Made by a program: the position numbers and the translations under genes | Shown here: positions 1 to 8,340 of the stretch, one piece after another | Numbering within the stretch: position 1 is the first letter of the stretch | Layout: each line of letters starts with the position of its first letter | The notes under the pieces: model-generated | What the model was told of the DNA's origin: nothing | The model's input: only the letters and a program-made list of their open reading frames with translations | Databases searched by the model: none | Source: Gemmatimonadota bacterium | Lineage (GTDB): Bacteria; Gemmatimonadota; Gemmatimonadetes; Gemmatimonadales; Gemmatimonadaceae | Direction of reading: 5' to 3' | Assembly: GCA_947463135.1 (NCBI GenBank) | Contig: CANHTA010000012.1 | Span: 1 to 36,067, forward strand | Length of the DNA stretch: 36,067 nt

Positions 1-807
1 CAACTCACTTCCGAAATCTCCCCGGTTCCGGGTTCGTCGTTCGGAGCTACGGCGGTCGGGGGTTCGCACGCCACATCGGCGTCGTACCTCGAGCGGCGGG
101 CCTGGATCGGGGAGTACTTTGACCGCACCGCGTCCACCGCGTGGAAGACCCTGACCTCGGATGCGCCGGTGTCGCGTGTGCGGGCCACGGTGCGCGCCGG
201 ACGCGACCAGATGCGGCACACGTTGCTCAACTGGCTCAACCCCAGCCTGCACGGGGTTCGTATTCTCGATGCGGGATGTGGGACCGGCGCGTTAGCCATC
301 GACCTCGCGAAGCGGGGCGCCGAGGTGGTGGCGATTGACCTGTCACCCACCCTCATTGCGCATGCGCGCGAGCGCGCCGATGAGGCCGGGGTATCCATCG
401 ACTTCCATGCGGGCGATATGCTCGACCCCGCCCTCGGCACGTTTGACCACGTCGTCGCCATGGATTCGCTGATCCACTACAACCTGCCGGAGATGATCAC
501 CGCGCTTGAAGCGTTGGCGCCGCGTGTGCGCGAGCGGATGCTGGTGACGGTGGTGCCCGGCACGCCCCTGCTGGTCGCGATGCGGGCGGTGGGGCGCCTA
601 TTCCCGAAGGCCGACCGCGCTCCCGCGATCGTGCCGATTTCGGAACGGGCGTTTCGCGCCGGTCTGCTCGGGTCGCGCGATCTGGATACGTGGGGGATGG
701 TGGCGACCCGATTGATTGAGCGCGGGTTCTATCGCTCCATGGCGATTGCGCTGCATCATAGTACGATGGGCGGTTCGTCGGGGGGCGTGGCCTCCCGCCG
801 CCGGTGA
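1..807 (+). CDS. bchM: Mg-protoporphyrin IX O-methyltransferase BchM, 5' end missing
   Basis: BchM transfers a methyl group from S-adenosylmethionine to the ring-C propionate of Mg-protoporphyrin IX, just before the cyclase step. The frame is open from base 1 with no ATG, GTG or TTG before codon 57, and the text upstream of that GTG (YFDRTAS.AW..LTSDAPVS) is typical BchM N-terminus. The true start is therefore left of the window and the GTG at 169 is internal. The SAM-binding glycine motif ILDAGCGTG lies at 271-297. The fold continues to a basic C-terminus ending at TGA 805-807. It heads a same-strand run leading into acsF, the next enzyme of the pathway. In purple bacteria bchL usually precedes it; that cannot be checked here. 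Confidence 0.93.
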   Translation, partial: QLTSEISPVPGSSFGATAVGGSHATSASYLERRAWIGEYFDRTASTAWKTLTSDAPVSRVRATVRAGRDQMRHTLLNWLNPSLHGVRILDAGCGTGALAIDLAKRGAEVVAIDLSPTLIAHARERADEAGVSIDFHAGDMLDPALGTFDHVVAMDSLIHYNLPEMITALEALAPRVRERMLVTVVPGTPLLVAMRAVGRLFPKADRAPAIVPISERAFRAGLLGSRDLDTWGMVATRLIERGFYRSMAIALHHSTMGGSSGGVASRRR

Positions 808-829
808 TGACTGGATTCGAGGACTAACC

Positions 830-1165
830 GTGATCGAAGGGATTGAGTGGGGTATCGCCGGCCTCGGGCTGGCGGCAACGGCGGGATGGTTTGTGATGCG
901 ACGTCGGGTGGACGTGGCGTGCACGATCGATCTCGAGTCAACGCATGATCACTTTCATGCCCACGTGGATCTCGACGGGGTTGATGTGTCCCCCGGTGAT
1001 CAGGTGCTGGTGCATGACACGCCGACACATATCCCATTCGGGACGCAGCGGATCTATGCCTCACGGGCCACGGTCCGACGCGCCAGTTGGTTGCGTCGGC
1101 AGTTTGTGAAGCTGACCGGTGGGACCGAGCTCTATGAACTGTACGATGTTGGCTTTGAAGGCTGA
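830..1165 (+). CDS. Small membrane-anchored protein between bchM and acsF (function unknown; possible cyclase accessory)
   Basis: The protein has 111 residues from GTG 830, chosen because GAGGA sits 7-11 bases upstream and the start follows the bchM stop by 22 bases. One N-terminal hydrophobic segment (about residues 4-20) is followed by a basic RRR and a soluble domain. That domain has a HDHFHAHVDLDGVDVSPGD stretch and ends in an ELYELYDVGFEG-like tail. The reading frame also extends upstream inside bchM, but that part looks like out-of-frame translation. I do not recognise a characterised domain with certainty. Its place directly before acsF recalls BciE, the extra subunit that alphaproteobacterial AcsF cyclases need. 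That link is inference from position and size only. A photosystem structural or assembly role is an alternative. Confidence 0.8.
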   Translation: MIEGIEWGIAGLGLAATAGWFVMRRRVDVACTIDLESTHDHFHAHVDLDGVDVSPGDQVLVHDTPTHIPFGTQRIYASRATVRRASWLRRQFVKLTGGTELYELYDVGFEG

Positions 1166-1182
1166 GGAGAGGCACACGACTT

Positions 1183-2268
1183 ATGTACCCAACGGCAACT
1201 GAGCTCCCCGTCCGCGCGTACGACAACGTGAACGAGAGCACCAAGAACGCCCAGCAGGATGCCATGCTGAATCCGCGCTTTTATACCACGGATTTCGCGA
1301 AGATTGACGCGCTCCAGATTACACCGGCGCACCAGCAGATGTGGGACGACATTCTCGCGGAGTTTCGCCGCGATCCGAACAAGAACCACTTTAAGCGCAA
1401 CGAGGACTTCGACGCGGATTTCTCCGCCATGGATCCGAAGCTGCGCGAGCAGTTTATCGAGTTCCTGGTGTCGTCGGTGACGGCGGAGTTCAGCGGCTGC
1501 ATTTTGTACGCCGAAATCAAGAAGCGCATTAAAAACCCAGAGGTGCGTGAGCTCTTCGGTTTCATGAGCCGCGATGAGGGTCGTCATGCGGGATTCATCA
1601 ACCACACGCTGAATGATTTCGATGTGGCGGTTGATCTGAGCTTTCTCACGAAGGCCAAGAAATACACCTTCTTTCAGCCCAAGTTCATCTATTACGCGAC
1701 GTACCTGTCGGAGAAGATCGGCTACGCCCGCTACATCACGATTTTCCGGAACTTTGAAAAGAATCCGGACAAACGCTTTCACCCGATCTTCAAGTGGTTT
1801 GAGAACTGGTGTCTCGATGAGTTCCGCCATGGCGAAGCCTTTGCCGTGTTGATGCGCTCCAACCCCGAGTTGCTGGAAGGGCGCAACAAACTCTGGATTC
1901 GGTTTTTCCTGTTGGCCGTGTTCTGCACGATGTATGTGCGTGACCACGCCCGGCGGCCGTTCTTTGAGTTCATGGGCATTGATGTGGATGACTACGACCG
2001 TCGGGTGATCACGCTCACCAATCTCATCAGCCGTCAGGTGTTTCCGGATACCATCGATACCGAGAGTGAGGGGTTCTGGGCCTTGATGGATCGTATGTGG
2101 AGAAACACCGACGCCATGCGTGAAGCGGAAGCGGCCGGTGGGGTGGTGTCGTCCATCAAGGTGGTGCTGCTGAAAGCAGCGAACGCGCTCACATTTGTGC
2201 AGCTGTTCCTGCGTCGTCCCCATCGGCAGCCGCTACCGGCGGATGTACGCATGCAGCCGGTCTGGTAG
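1183..2268 (+). CDS. acsF: Mg-protoporphyrin IX monomethyl ester oxidative cyclase AcsF (aerobic)
   Basis: AcsF is the membrane-associated diiron monooxygenase that uses O2 to form the fifth ring (ring E), giving divinyl protochlorophyllide. The 361-residue length is normal for the family. The diiron signature is clear: Glu in TAEFSG near residue 102, DEGRH at 131-135 and DEFRH at 212-216, i.e. two E-x-x-H motifs. ATG 1183 is preceded by GAGGAGAGG, 17 bases after the previous stop. Presence of acsF means bacteriochlorophyll can be made with oxygen present. No bchE-type anaerobic cyclase is seen in this window. It is co-transcribed with bchM upstream and lhaA downstream (7-base gap). Confidence 0.97.
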   Translation: MYPTATELPVRAYDNVNESTKNAQQDAMLNPRFYTTDFAKIDALQITPAHQQMWDDILAEFRRDPNKNHFKRNEDFDADFSAMDPKLREQFIEFLVSSVTAEFSGCILYAEIKKRIKNPEVRELFGFMSRDEGRHAGFINHTLNDFDVAVDLSFLTKAKKYTFFQPKFIYYATYLSEKIGYARYITIFRNFEKNPDKRFHPIFKWFENWCLDEFRHGEAFAVLMRSNPELLEGRNKLWIRFFLLAVFCTMYVRDHARRPFFEFMGIDVDDYDRRVITLTNLISRQVFPDTIDTESEGFWALMDRMWRNTDAMREAEAAGGVVSSIKVVLLKAANALTFVQLFLRRPHRQPLPADVRMQPVW

Positions 2269-2275
2269 GGACGCG

Positions 2276-3739
2276 ATGGCTGATTCTACGCGCCCATCCG
2301 CCTCGCGCTCGGTTCGCACCTGGCAGCGACTCGGCACACGGTTCCTGCCGTTTGCCGACGTGGCAACGGCCGAGATGCCGTTGAGCCGTCTGTTGCGTCT
2401 GTCGCTGTTCCAATTGTCGGTGGGTATGGTGCAGACGCTGTTTGTGGGCACCATGAATCGCGTCATGATCTTGGAGTTGAAGGTGCCCGCCTCGCTGGTG
2501 GCGATCATGTTGGCGATCCCACTGCTGGCGGCGCCTTTCCGCGCGCTGATTGGATTCCGGTCGGATACCCATCGGAGTATTCTCGGATGGCGGCGCGTGC
2601 CCTACCTGTGGGGCGGGACACTGCTCCAGTTTGTCGGGCTCTCCATCATGCCGTTTGCGCTCCTCGTGCTGTCTGATGGGCCACGCGTTGGCCCCTGGTG
2701 GACGGGCTATGTCGGTACCGCGCTGGCGTTTCTCTGTGTTGGCGCTGGCGCGCACACCACGCAAACCGCAGGGCTGGCACTGGCCACGGATATCGTCAGC
2801 GAGGACAAGCGCCCCCGGGTGATTGCCTTGATGTATCTGATGATGCTGCTGGGGACCCTCGTCAGTGCGCTCATTCTGGAGTTCATGCTGCGGGATTTCT
2901 CCCCGATGAAGCTCATTCAGGTCATTCAGGGAACCGCGCTATTCACCATTGTGGTGAATCTCATTTCGCTCTGGAAACAAGAGGCGCTGCAGCGCGGGGT
3001 GGTGGAGTACCGGAAGGGGGAACGGCGCCCGTTGTTCCGCGATGCATGGCGGACCTTCACGGAAGGTGGTCAGGCCGTGCGCCTCCTTGTGGGCTCGGGG
3101 CTCGGTTTCTTCGCCTTCAACCTGCAGGACGTGCTCCTCGAGCCATACGGTGGGGAGATTCTCGGTCTCACCGTATCCGAAACCACGATGCTTACCGGCA
3201 TTATGGCGTTCGGTGCCGTGGTGGCGTTCGGGCTCTCCTCAACCCTGCTACGTCGCCATCATGATCCCATTCGGCTGGCCGCGCTCGGGGTGATCGTTGG
3301 GGTGGTGGGCTTTGCCATGATCATCTTCGCCAGTCCGATGGAGTCTCCGCTGCTGTTCCGCGTGGGCACCGCGTTGATCGGCTTCGGCGAAGGATTTTTT
3401 GGCGTCGGCACGTTGTGCTTTGCGATGGACTTGCGCGACACGTCGCAACACGGCATTGCGCTTGGCGCCTGGGGGGCGGTGTTTGCGACCGCCGAGGGGC
3501 TGTCCTTCGCACTCAGCGGCGTGTTGAAGGATTGGTTGTCACATGTGGTAGCGCGCGGTACGCTGGGGCCAGGACTCAGTCTGCCGTCGGTGCCGTACTC
3601 CGTAGTGTATCACGTCGAAATCCTGGTGTTGTTTGCTACGCTGGTGGCTCTCGGTCCGCTCGTCGCCCGTCGTGCCGCCGGGCAGGTGGAGCGAGACCGC
3701 AGTCCGCGTCCGTTTGGGCTTGCTGATATTCCTTCCTGA
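2276..3739 (+). CDS. lhaA: LhaA/PucC-family light-harvesting complex assembly transporter-like protein
   Basis: This is a 487-residue polytopic membrane protein of the major facilitator-type BCH1/PUCC family, with about 12 hydrophobic segments. An N-terminal DVATAEMPLSRLLRLSLFQ stretch and RSDTHRSILGWRRVPY after the second helix are characteristic of the family. Members promote assembly of LH1 or LH2 rings, probably by handling pigment or antenna subunits. The neighbouring puhA favours LhaA (LH1) over PucC, but the family name alone cannot decide. The start is ATG 2276, eight bases past the acsF stop. An upstream in-frame extension to 2195 lies inside acsF and is cysteine/arginine-rich noise. 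Confidence 0.92.
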   Translation: MADSTRPSASRSVRTWQRLGTRFLPFADVATAEMPLSRLLRLSLFQLSVGMVQTLFVGTMNRVMILELKVPASLVAIMLAIPLLAAPFRALIGFRSDTHRSILGWRRVPYLWGGTLLQFVGLSIMPFALLVLSDGPRVGPWWTGYVGTALAFLCVGAGAHTTQTAGLALATDIVSEDKRPRVIALMYLMMLLGTLVSALILEFMLRDFSPMKLIQVIQGTALFTIVVNLISLWKQEALQRGVVEYRKGERRPLFRDAWRTFTEGGQAVRLLVGSGLGFFAFNLQDVLLEPYGGEILGLTVSETTMLTGIMAFGAVVAFGLSSTLLRRHHDPIRLAALGVIVGVVGFAMIIFASPMESPLLFRVGTALIGFGEGFFGVGTLCFAMDLRDTSQHGIALGAWGAVFATAEGLSFALSGVLKDWLSHVVARGTLGPGLSLPSVPYSVVYHVEILVLFATLVALGPLVARRAAGQVERDRSPRPFGLADIPS

Positions 3740-3766
3740 TCACCTTTTCACGCCGGAGCTGTTGGT

Positions 3767-3967
3767 ATGCAGTATGTCGATGGTGCACAGATTGCTCTTT
3801 ATGCGTTCTGGATCTTCTTCGCCGGACTCATCATCTACATCCGGCGCGAAGACAAGCGCGAAGGCTATCCCCTCGAATCACCGCAGGGCCCGCGTGAGGG
3901 GTGGCCGAAGTCAGCGGGTCCGAAGTCCTTCATCCATCGTCCTCATGACGGTGAGGGTTCACACTGA
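3767..3967 (+). CDS. puhA: Reaction-centre H subunit, membrane (N-terminal) piece of a split PuhA
   Basis: The 66-residue protein matches only the first quarter of PuhA. A short periplasmic start is followed by the single membrane helix ([16 protein letters not shown]), then the conserved [12 protein letters not shown] stretch and a PKSFIHRPH segment, where normal H subunits continue into the linker. Usual PuhA is about 250-260 residues in one chain. Here a TGA closes the frame and overlaps the ATG of the next gene in a TGATG junction, so the pair should be translationally coupled. A CGGAG ribosome site lies about 10 bases before ATG 3767. I read this as a real gene split rather than a sequencing frameshift, because both halves have proper ends and starts. 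Confidence 0.92.
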   Translation: MQYVDGAQIALYAFWIFFAGLIIYIRREDKREGYPLESPQGPREGWPKSAGPKSFIHRPHDGEGSH

Positions 3968-4509
3968 TGTCTGACATCAACGCGGTACCCGTCGACCATT
4001 TCAACGGCTCACCCCTCGTGCCTACGGGCAATCCGATGTTGGCTGGTGTCGGCCCCGGAGCGTGGGCCAATCGCGCCGACGAGCCAGACCGTACCATTCA
4101 TGGGACGGCGAAGATCGTTCCCATGCGACTCGACCCGACGTTCTCGGTGGCCAAGGGTGACCCCGATCCGCGAGGGCTTCCGGTGTATGCCCTCGATGAT
4201 CAGATCGCCGGCACGGTCATGGAGCTCTGGGTGGATCGCGCCGAACCGCAGGTGCGGTACTACCAAGTGGAGCTCGCCGGCGGTGGACGTCATGTGATGC
4301 TCCCGGTGGGATACGTACAGTGGCCGAATTTCGGACTGTGGGGCAACGATCGGCTGTTGGTGCGTGCGATCACCGCGGCGCAGTTTGCCGACGTGCCGGC
4401 GCTGTCGCGCGATGATCAGATTACGCTGCTGGAAGAGGATAAGGTCATGGCGTATTTCGCCGGCGGGCACTTGTATGCCACGCCCAGCCGGAGTGAGCCG
4501 CTCATATGA
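3967..4509 (+). CDS. puhA: Reaction-centre H subunit, cytoplasmic (C-terminal) piece of a split PuhA
   Basis: The 180 residues match the cytoplasmic beta-rich domain of PuhA that caps the L/M subunits and shapes the proton path to QB. Conserved text includes PTGNPMLAGVGPGAW, HGTAKIVPMR, DPDPRGLPVY, WVDRAEPQVRYY and the near-terminal LLEEDKVMAYFAGGHLYATP. It has no membrane helix, so it must be held by the separate helix piece and by L/M. Combined length of the two pieces (246) is close to a normal PuhA. ATG 3967 overlaps the preceding stop by one base, and its own stop overlaps the puhB start (ATGA). About 13-20 residues at its N-terminus lack an obvious equivalent. Confidence 0.93.
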   Translation: MSDINAVPVDHFNGSPLVPTGNPMLAGVGPGAWANRADEPDRTIHGTAKIVPMRLDPTFSVAKGDPDPRGLPVYALDDQIAGTVMELWVDRAEPQVRYYQVELAGGGRHVMLPVGYVQWPNFGLWGNDRLLVRAITAAQFADVPALSRDDQITLLEEDKVMAYFAGGHLYATPSRSEPLI

Positions 4510-5234
4510 CCGACCACGGCGGAGCACCGGCAGTGTACATCCGCGGCGTACCGCATCCATTACCCGAAGGAGAGCAGCTCCTGTGGGAGGGTGCCCCCGC
4601 TGCGGACGCGGTGGCAACGCATGTGTTTCATCGCCGTGCACTGGCGGTGTACTTCGCCGTGATCATCACATGGTGGATGGTGAGTACCACGCAGGCGTTC
4701 GGATCGTCGGCGTTCCTGGCTGGTCTCGCCGTACGCGTGGGACTTTCAGCCATTGCGCTTGGCGTGATTGAGGTACTGAGTCGGGTGACGGCACGGACTG
4801 CATGGTATGCCGTCACCAACCGACGCATTGTGCTCAAGCTTGGCATGGTGGTGCCCATGTCAATCAACCTGCCATTTAGCCGAGTGCAGTCGGTTGGCGT
4901 GGCCATGTTCCGTGACGGTACGGGACAGGTCCTGCTCACGCTACAGAAGTCCGATCGCCTCGCCTACATCGCGTTGTGGCCGCACTGTCGCGTGTTTCAC
5001 ATCAATCAGCCGCAGCCGCTGCTGCGTGGCCTCCGTGATGCGCAAGCCGTGGGCGCCCTGCTTGCGGCTGCGGTGGAGGCTGCCGCAGCGCCTGCCGCAA
5101 CGATGGAGACCGTCTCCGCGTCCGCGGGTGAGGTGACGGCACGTGAGGTGAGAGGAGCAGAGGGCACCGTGGGTGATATCGCCCCGGAACCCAGGGCGGT
5201 TGTGGAGCGCACGGATGCCATCGCGTTATGCTGA
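4506..5234 (+). CDS. puhB: Photosynthetic complex assembly protein PuhB
   Basis: PuhB helps assemble the reaction centre/LH1 complex at the membrane. The 242-residue protein has an N-terminal ...LPEGEQLLWEGAPA segment, two to three hydrophobic helices at about residues 43-100, then a YAVTNRRIVLKLG motif followed by INLPFSRVQSV. These are typical of the bacterial PH-like domain of PuhB. The start ATG overlaps the puhA stop as ATGA. After about residue 185 the sequence becomes an Ala/Glu-rich low-complexity tail, so conserved function probably lies in the first three quarters. Confidence 0.93.
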   Translation: MTDHGGAPAVYIRGVPHPLPEGEQLLWEGAPAADAVATHVFHRRALAVYFAVIITWWMVSTTQAFGSSAFLAGLAVRVGLSAIALGVIEVLSRVTARTAWYAVTNRRIVLKLGMVVPMSINLPFSRVQSVGVAMFRDGTGQVLLTLQKSDRLAYIALWPHCRVFHINQPQPLLRGLRDAQAVGALLAAAVEAAAAPAATMETVSASAGEVTAREVRGAEGTVGDIAPEPRAVVERTDAIALC

Positions 5235-5256
5235 GCGCTGACGTGGCGGGTGCGCA

Positions 5257-5763
5257 ATGAACAGCCCCATTCACTTTGAGCCGGAACCCGGAGCTCGCCC
5301 CGACGCGCCGGATGCGATGCGTATTCCCAAGCCGGCCCTCTATATGGCCGGCGCTCTTATTGTGATTGTCTTCGCTACCGCGATCTCCGCGAAGGTGTTC
5401 GGATTTGGCGCGTTCCGCGAAACACCGTCAGTGGTGCTCGCGGAGCGTCTCCTCAGCTTCTCCGACGCAGCCGATGGCGGCATTCTTGTGGATGACGCGC
5501 AGACGCGTACCGTGGTGGCGCACATTCCCCCCGCCTCGAATGGCTTTTTGCGCGGTGCGCTGCGCGCGCTCACGCGTGAACGCGCGTTGGCGAAAATCGG
5601 ACGGCAGCAGCCGTTCCGTTTGGTGCGCTACGCTGACGGCCGACTCGTGCTGCATGATCCTGCCACCAAACAGCAGGTGACGATTACGAGTTTCGGTCCA
5701 ACACAGATCGAAGCCTTTGACCGATTGCTGGTGGTCGGTCCCGCCGCGCCGCTGACGCCCTAG
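5257..5763 (+). CDS. puhC: Photosynthetic complex assembly protein PuhC
   Basis: This 168-residue protein has one N-terminal membrane anchor (about residues 27-46) and a periplasmic domain. Conserved PuhC features are the RIPK.AL start of the helix, an E..L.F.D..DGGI.V.DA segment and a GF.RG.LR.L.R.R.....PFRL..ADGRL.L.DP block. PuhC is known to assist reaction-centre/LH1 organisation in purple bacteria. It is the last gene of the + operon, 22 bases after puhB. It faces pufC across a 290-base gap. Confidence 0.92.
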   Translation: MNSPIHFEPEPGARPDAPDAMRIPKPALYMAGALIVIVFATAISAKVFGFGAFRETPSVVLAERLLSFSDAADGGILVDDAQTRTVVAHIPPASNGFLRGALRALTRERALAKIGRQQPFRLVRYADGRLVLHDPATKQQVTITSFGPTQIEAFDRLLVVGPAAPLTP

Positions 5764-5900
5764 TTGTCTCTCCGGCGCGCGGCTGCGGCCGTGGATGCGC
5801 CCTGTAGGGACCCCCGTGAATTGCGCGCTCCCGAATCCGGTTGATAACGCGCGCCCATAAGCTGCTCGACCATACGCGCTAAGCTGGGAAGATTAGGGGG

Positions 5901-5942
5901 TAGGGAGTAGGGAGTAGGGAGTAGGGAGTAGGGAGTAGGGGG
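5901..5942. repeat. Tandem TAGGGAG heptamer repeat
   Basis: Five perfect TAGGGAG units run from 5901 to 5935, followed by a sixth diverged unit (TAGGGGG). A GGGGG run lies just before. The + strand therefore carries seven evenly spaced GGG runs, enough in principle for a G-quadruplex. The repeat sits in the spacer between two converging photosynthesis operons. Confidence 0.95.
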
Positions 5943-5957
5943 GCGCGTTGTTGGGGG

Positions 5958-5993
5958 AAAAAGGAATCCCCGTGACGCCAAGGCGCCACGGGG
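5958..5993 (-). terminator. Probable rho-independent terminator of the puf operon
   Basis: The arms 5968-5979 and 5982-5993 (CCCCGTGACGCC / GGCGCCACGGGG) pair over 12 positions with one mismatch and a very small loop. On the - strand the hairpin is followed after five to six bases by TTTTT (5962-5958). It lies about 60 bases beyond the pufC stop. The tight loop and offset T-run make it a moderate rather than textbook terminator. Confidence 0.6.
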
Positions 5994-6053
5994 GGGTGCT
6001 GCGCGGTAGACCGATAGCCTGTTGCGCAGCGATTCCTTGACCGTCGTGACGAC

Positions 6054-7175
6054 TTAGCGCGTGCCTCCGACCGACACACCACTCACCGGCGCGGTGGTGG
6101 AGGCTTTGCTCATCGCTGCGGCCTTATTCACTGGTGCAGCCGGGGGGGTTGCTCCAGCACCTGGTGTTGACACGGCGGCGTTCGAGTCTACGGCCGTTGG
6201 GCCCAATCCCTTAAAGGGTACGCCGTCCCAGTCAGGTCGTCCCCACAGCGCCGGATAGTGCTTCACCATCTGGGCGCCATAGAGCGGCTTGTAATTCCCG
6301 TTGTGACAGGTGACACACTGGGCTTTCGGGGCGTCGCCGAGCTGTCCGAGGCGCACCGCCGGATAGACCGGTTGCAACGGAGCCAGGTAGGATTGATTGA
6401 CGTCGCGCAGCATCAGAATGCCGTGGTACGCTGTGACGCGCGCCGGTGGCGCTTCTTTCCAGCTGGCAAATTGCCGGCTGTTGTGGCAGTAGGTGCAGTT
6501 CACGCCCAATGACTTGGACTGGCTGATCATGAGCGAGTACGTCCACTCGGTCTGCTTCACCGAACTGCGATTCGCGTTGGACGGCGCCACCTGTTGGGTG
6601 ATGACGCGTGCGCCGTCGCGATCGAGATAGTGGCGCAGATAGTCGGTCTGGGAAGAGTAGAACCACAAGCCGTTGGGCAGTGGCTTTCCCAGGTGACAGG
6701 TATAGCAGGTCACGCCCGTATTCTTCACGTGCTGCGAGTACTGTCCATTGATCTGGCGAGTCATCTGCAGCATGCGTCGCGCCACCAGCTTGGTGTACAG
6801 CGGCTTCCCATTGGGAAGGGTGTCGGACGCCATGTTGGCGAGGTTGTGGCAGTAGGCGCAGTTGCCGGTGCCTGCAACCCAGGTGCTCATCGCCACCATG
6901 GTGCGGTTGAACTCTCCCACCGAGATGTCATTCAAGACCTGGACGTTCTTCCACGGCAAGGGTCCCGGTGGTGACTCCCCCGCCGGCGGCAGGGGATCGG
7001 GGATGCGTACCTGCTTGAAACTGGCCGTGACCTTGGCGCGGTCGTAGTTCTGTTCCATGGCCGTGCCACGATACCCGACTTGGACCGAGTCTGTGGTGTT
7101 CTCCCCGATGCACGCGTTGGCGGCGAGCAAGAGGGCCAGTGGGCTGGTACGGAGGGCCCATCGTGTCATCATCAT
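6054..7175 (-). CDS. pufC: Reaction-centre tetraheme cytochrome c subunit PufC
   Basis: PufC is the periplasmic cytochrome that re-reduces the photo-oxidised special pair. Four CxxCH haem sites are visible at about residues 106-110, 157-161, 227-231 and 287-291, the normal count for tetraheme PufC. The N-terminus is a short basic start, a hydrophobic stretch and Cys22 in an imperfect lipobox (AANAC), so a lipid-anchored precursor is likely. Residues after about 325 form an Ala/Ser/Pro-rich tail beyond the usual domain. The first of three consecutive ATG codons overlaps the pufM stop (ATGA). AGGGAGG lies seven to eight bases upstream inside pufM. Confidence 0.96.
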   Translation of the reverse strand: MMMTRWALRTSPLALLLAANACIGENTTDSVQVGYRGTAMEQNYDRAKVTASFKQVRIPDPLPPAGESPPGPLPWKNVQVLNDISVGEFNRTMVAMSTWVAGTGNCAYCHNLANMASDTLPNGKPLYTKLVARRMLQMTRQINGQYSQHVKNTGVTCYTCHLGKPLPNGLWFYSSQTDYLRHYLDRDGARVITQQVAPSNANRSSVKQTEWTYSLMISQSKSLGVNCTYCHNSRQFASWKEAPPARVTAYHGILMLRDVNQSYLAPLQPVYPAVRLGQLGDAPKAQCVTCHNGNYKPLYGAQMVKHYPALWGRPDWDGVPFKGLGPTAVDSNAAVSTPGAGATPPAAPVNKAAAMSKASTTAPVSGVSVGGTR

Positions 7176-8326
7176 GGGACCCTCCCTACGCTGCCCTGCG
7201 CGACGGGCGGCACCGTGGAATCGGGCGCCGTTCGTGCGGTGGAATCCGTCACGGCCGCTGCGGAGTCGGCCGGTGCTGACATCGCGGTGCTATCGAGCAC
7301 CATGGGAGCCGCCTGAGGAGTGTAGGACGGGAACGTGTCGGGGGCCGTGCCCTGATACCGACCGCGCAGCAATTCCTGCTGCTCGGGGGTGAGGGTGTTC
7401 TGTGCGGGATACGGCGCCACGAGGCCGTGCTTCACGCCCCAGAGATACCAGTTGTCCACCACGGTGCCGGTGAGCAGGATACCGATGCCCCCGGTGAAGG
7501 TGGTGAGGACGGCAAACCACCAGGCCCAGCGGTGAATCGATTCCATGGTGGCGTTGAAGCCCATCGTCCAGCGCCAGAACAGCATGGACCGTTCGGCGGC
7601 GGTCCCCCGGTCGGTGATCTGCTCGATCTCGCGTTCGCCGCCGAGCCGCGCCACCGCCAGGATAGTGGCGGCATGCATGGCGAAGAGCACCGCGCTGCCA
7701 TAGAGGAACACAATGGAGAGCGCATGGAACGGATTGTAGTACAGATTCCCGTAGCGGATCGAGAAGGCCGAGGTCCAATCCAAGTGCGGAAAGAGACCGA
7801 ACGGGACCATCTCACTCCAGCTGCCAACGATCAGCGGCTGAAAGAAGAAGGCGAGGTACAGGAAGATCGCCGAGGCAAACGCCCATGGCAGATGCGTGCC
7901 CATGTTGAGCGCGCGTGCACGCCGGTAGACGCGGACCCACCACAGCAGAATCGAGACGGTGAGGAAGAACCCCGCCATGAGGTACCATCCCCCTTGATTC
8001 AGGGGAGGAACGCGCAGGCCGTATTGCGGTGGCGGTGGCTCAAGCGCCAGCCAGGGAAGCTGGCGGATGAACTCACCGGGGTCCCAGCCAACCGACGCCC
8101 ACATGTTGAGACCGATGATCTCGAAGGCGAGGAAGCCGAAGAGCAGGGAAAACAGTCCCGCGGTGCCGAGATAAATCGGGCCAAACTGCGCATCGCCGAA
8201 TTTGCCGGCCAGGTACGAAAAGGTACCCTTGCCGAGACGCGCGCCTGGAGAGTCAACCAGTGGCAGGCCGGGTTCAGGGACGGTCCGGACCTGAACGCGC
8301 GTAAAGAGGTTTTGGTATTCCAGCAT
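7172..8326 (-). CDS. pufM: Photosynthetic reaction-centre M subunit with long C-terminal extension
   Basis: PufM binds half of the special pair, an accessory bacteriochlorophyll, QA and the non-haem iron. Ligands are all present: His181 (PHLDW), His201 (NPFHALS), His218 (MHAAT), Glu233 and His265 (SIHRW), each one position below Rhodobacter sphaeroides numbering. Five membrane helices are evident. The protein has 384 residues against about 305-325 in most purple bacteria. The extra 70-80 residues after VKHGLVAP are Thr/Ser/Ala/Pro/Asp-rich with repeated DSTA/APDS-like units and should lie on the periplasmic side. ATG 8326 follows the pufL stop by 14 bases, with GAGGA upstream. Confidence 0.97.
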   Translation of the reverse strand: MLEYQNLFTRVQVRTVPEPGLPLVDSPGARLGKGTFSYLAGKFGDAQFGPIYLGTAGLFSLLFGFLAFEIIGLNMWASVGWDPGEFIRQLPWLALEPPPPQYGLRVPPLNQGGWYLMAGFFLTVSILLWWVRVYRRARALNMGTHLPWAFASAIFLYLAFFFQPLIVGSWSEMVPFGLFPHLDWTSAFSIRYGNLYYNPFHALSIVFLYGSAVLFAMHAATILAVARLGGEREIEQITDRGTAAERSMLFWRWTMGFNATMESIHRWAWWFAVLTTFTGGIGILLTGTVVDNWYLWGVKHGLVAPYPAQNTLTPEQQELLRGRYQGTAPDTFPSYTPQAAPMVLDSTAMSAPADSAAAVTDSTARTAPDSTVPPVAQGSVGRVP

Positions 8327-8340
8327 ATCCGTGAATATCC

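Larger units (their letters stand above)
5764..6053. other. Gene-free convergent gap between puhC and pufC
   Basis: No credible coding sequence is seen. A minus-strand open frame here is only repeat-derived Pro/Leu/Tyr low complexity. The gap contains the heptamer repeat and the terminator hairpin listed separately. I see no clear terminator with a T-tract for the + strand puhC side. Confidence 0.8.

Noticed and set aside
1132-2223. Long minus-strand frame opposite acsF
   Set aside because: It is the antisense shadow of a strongly conserved acsF; its His/Arg-rich composition is typical of such shadows in GC-rich DNA.
3967-3969. The puhA split as a sequencing frameshift
   Set aside because: The junction is an ordered stop-start overlap with a proper ATG, and unrelated new N-terminal residues follow, so fission is more likely; only reads could settle it.
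5760-5981. Minus-strand open frame rich in Pro, Leu, Tyr and Ser
   Set aside because: The repeated PYSLLPT text is simply the heptamer repeat translated; no ribosome site and no conserved features.
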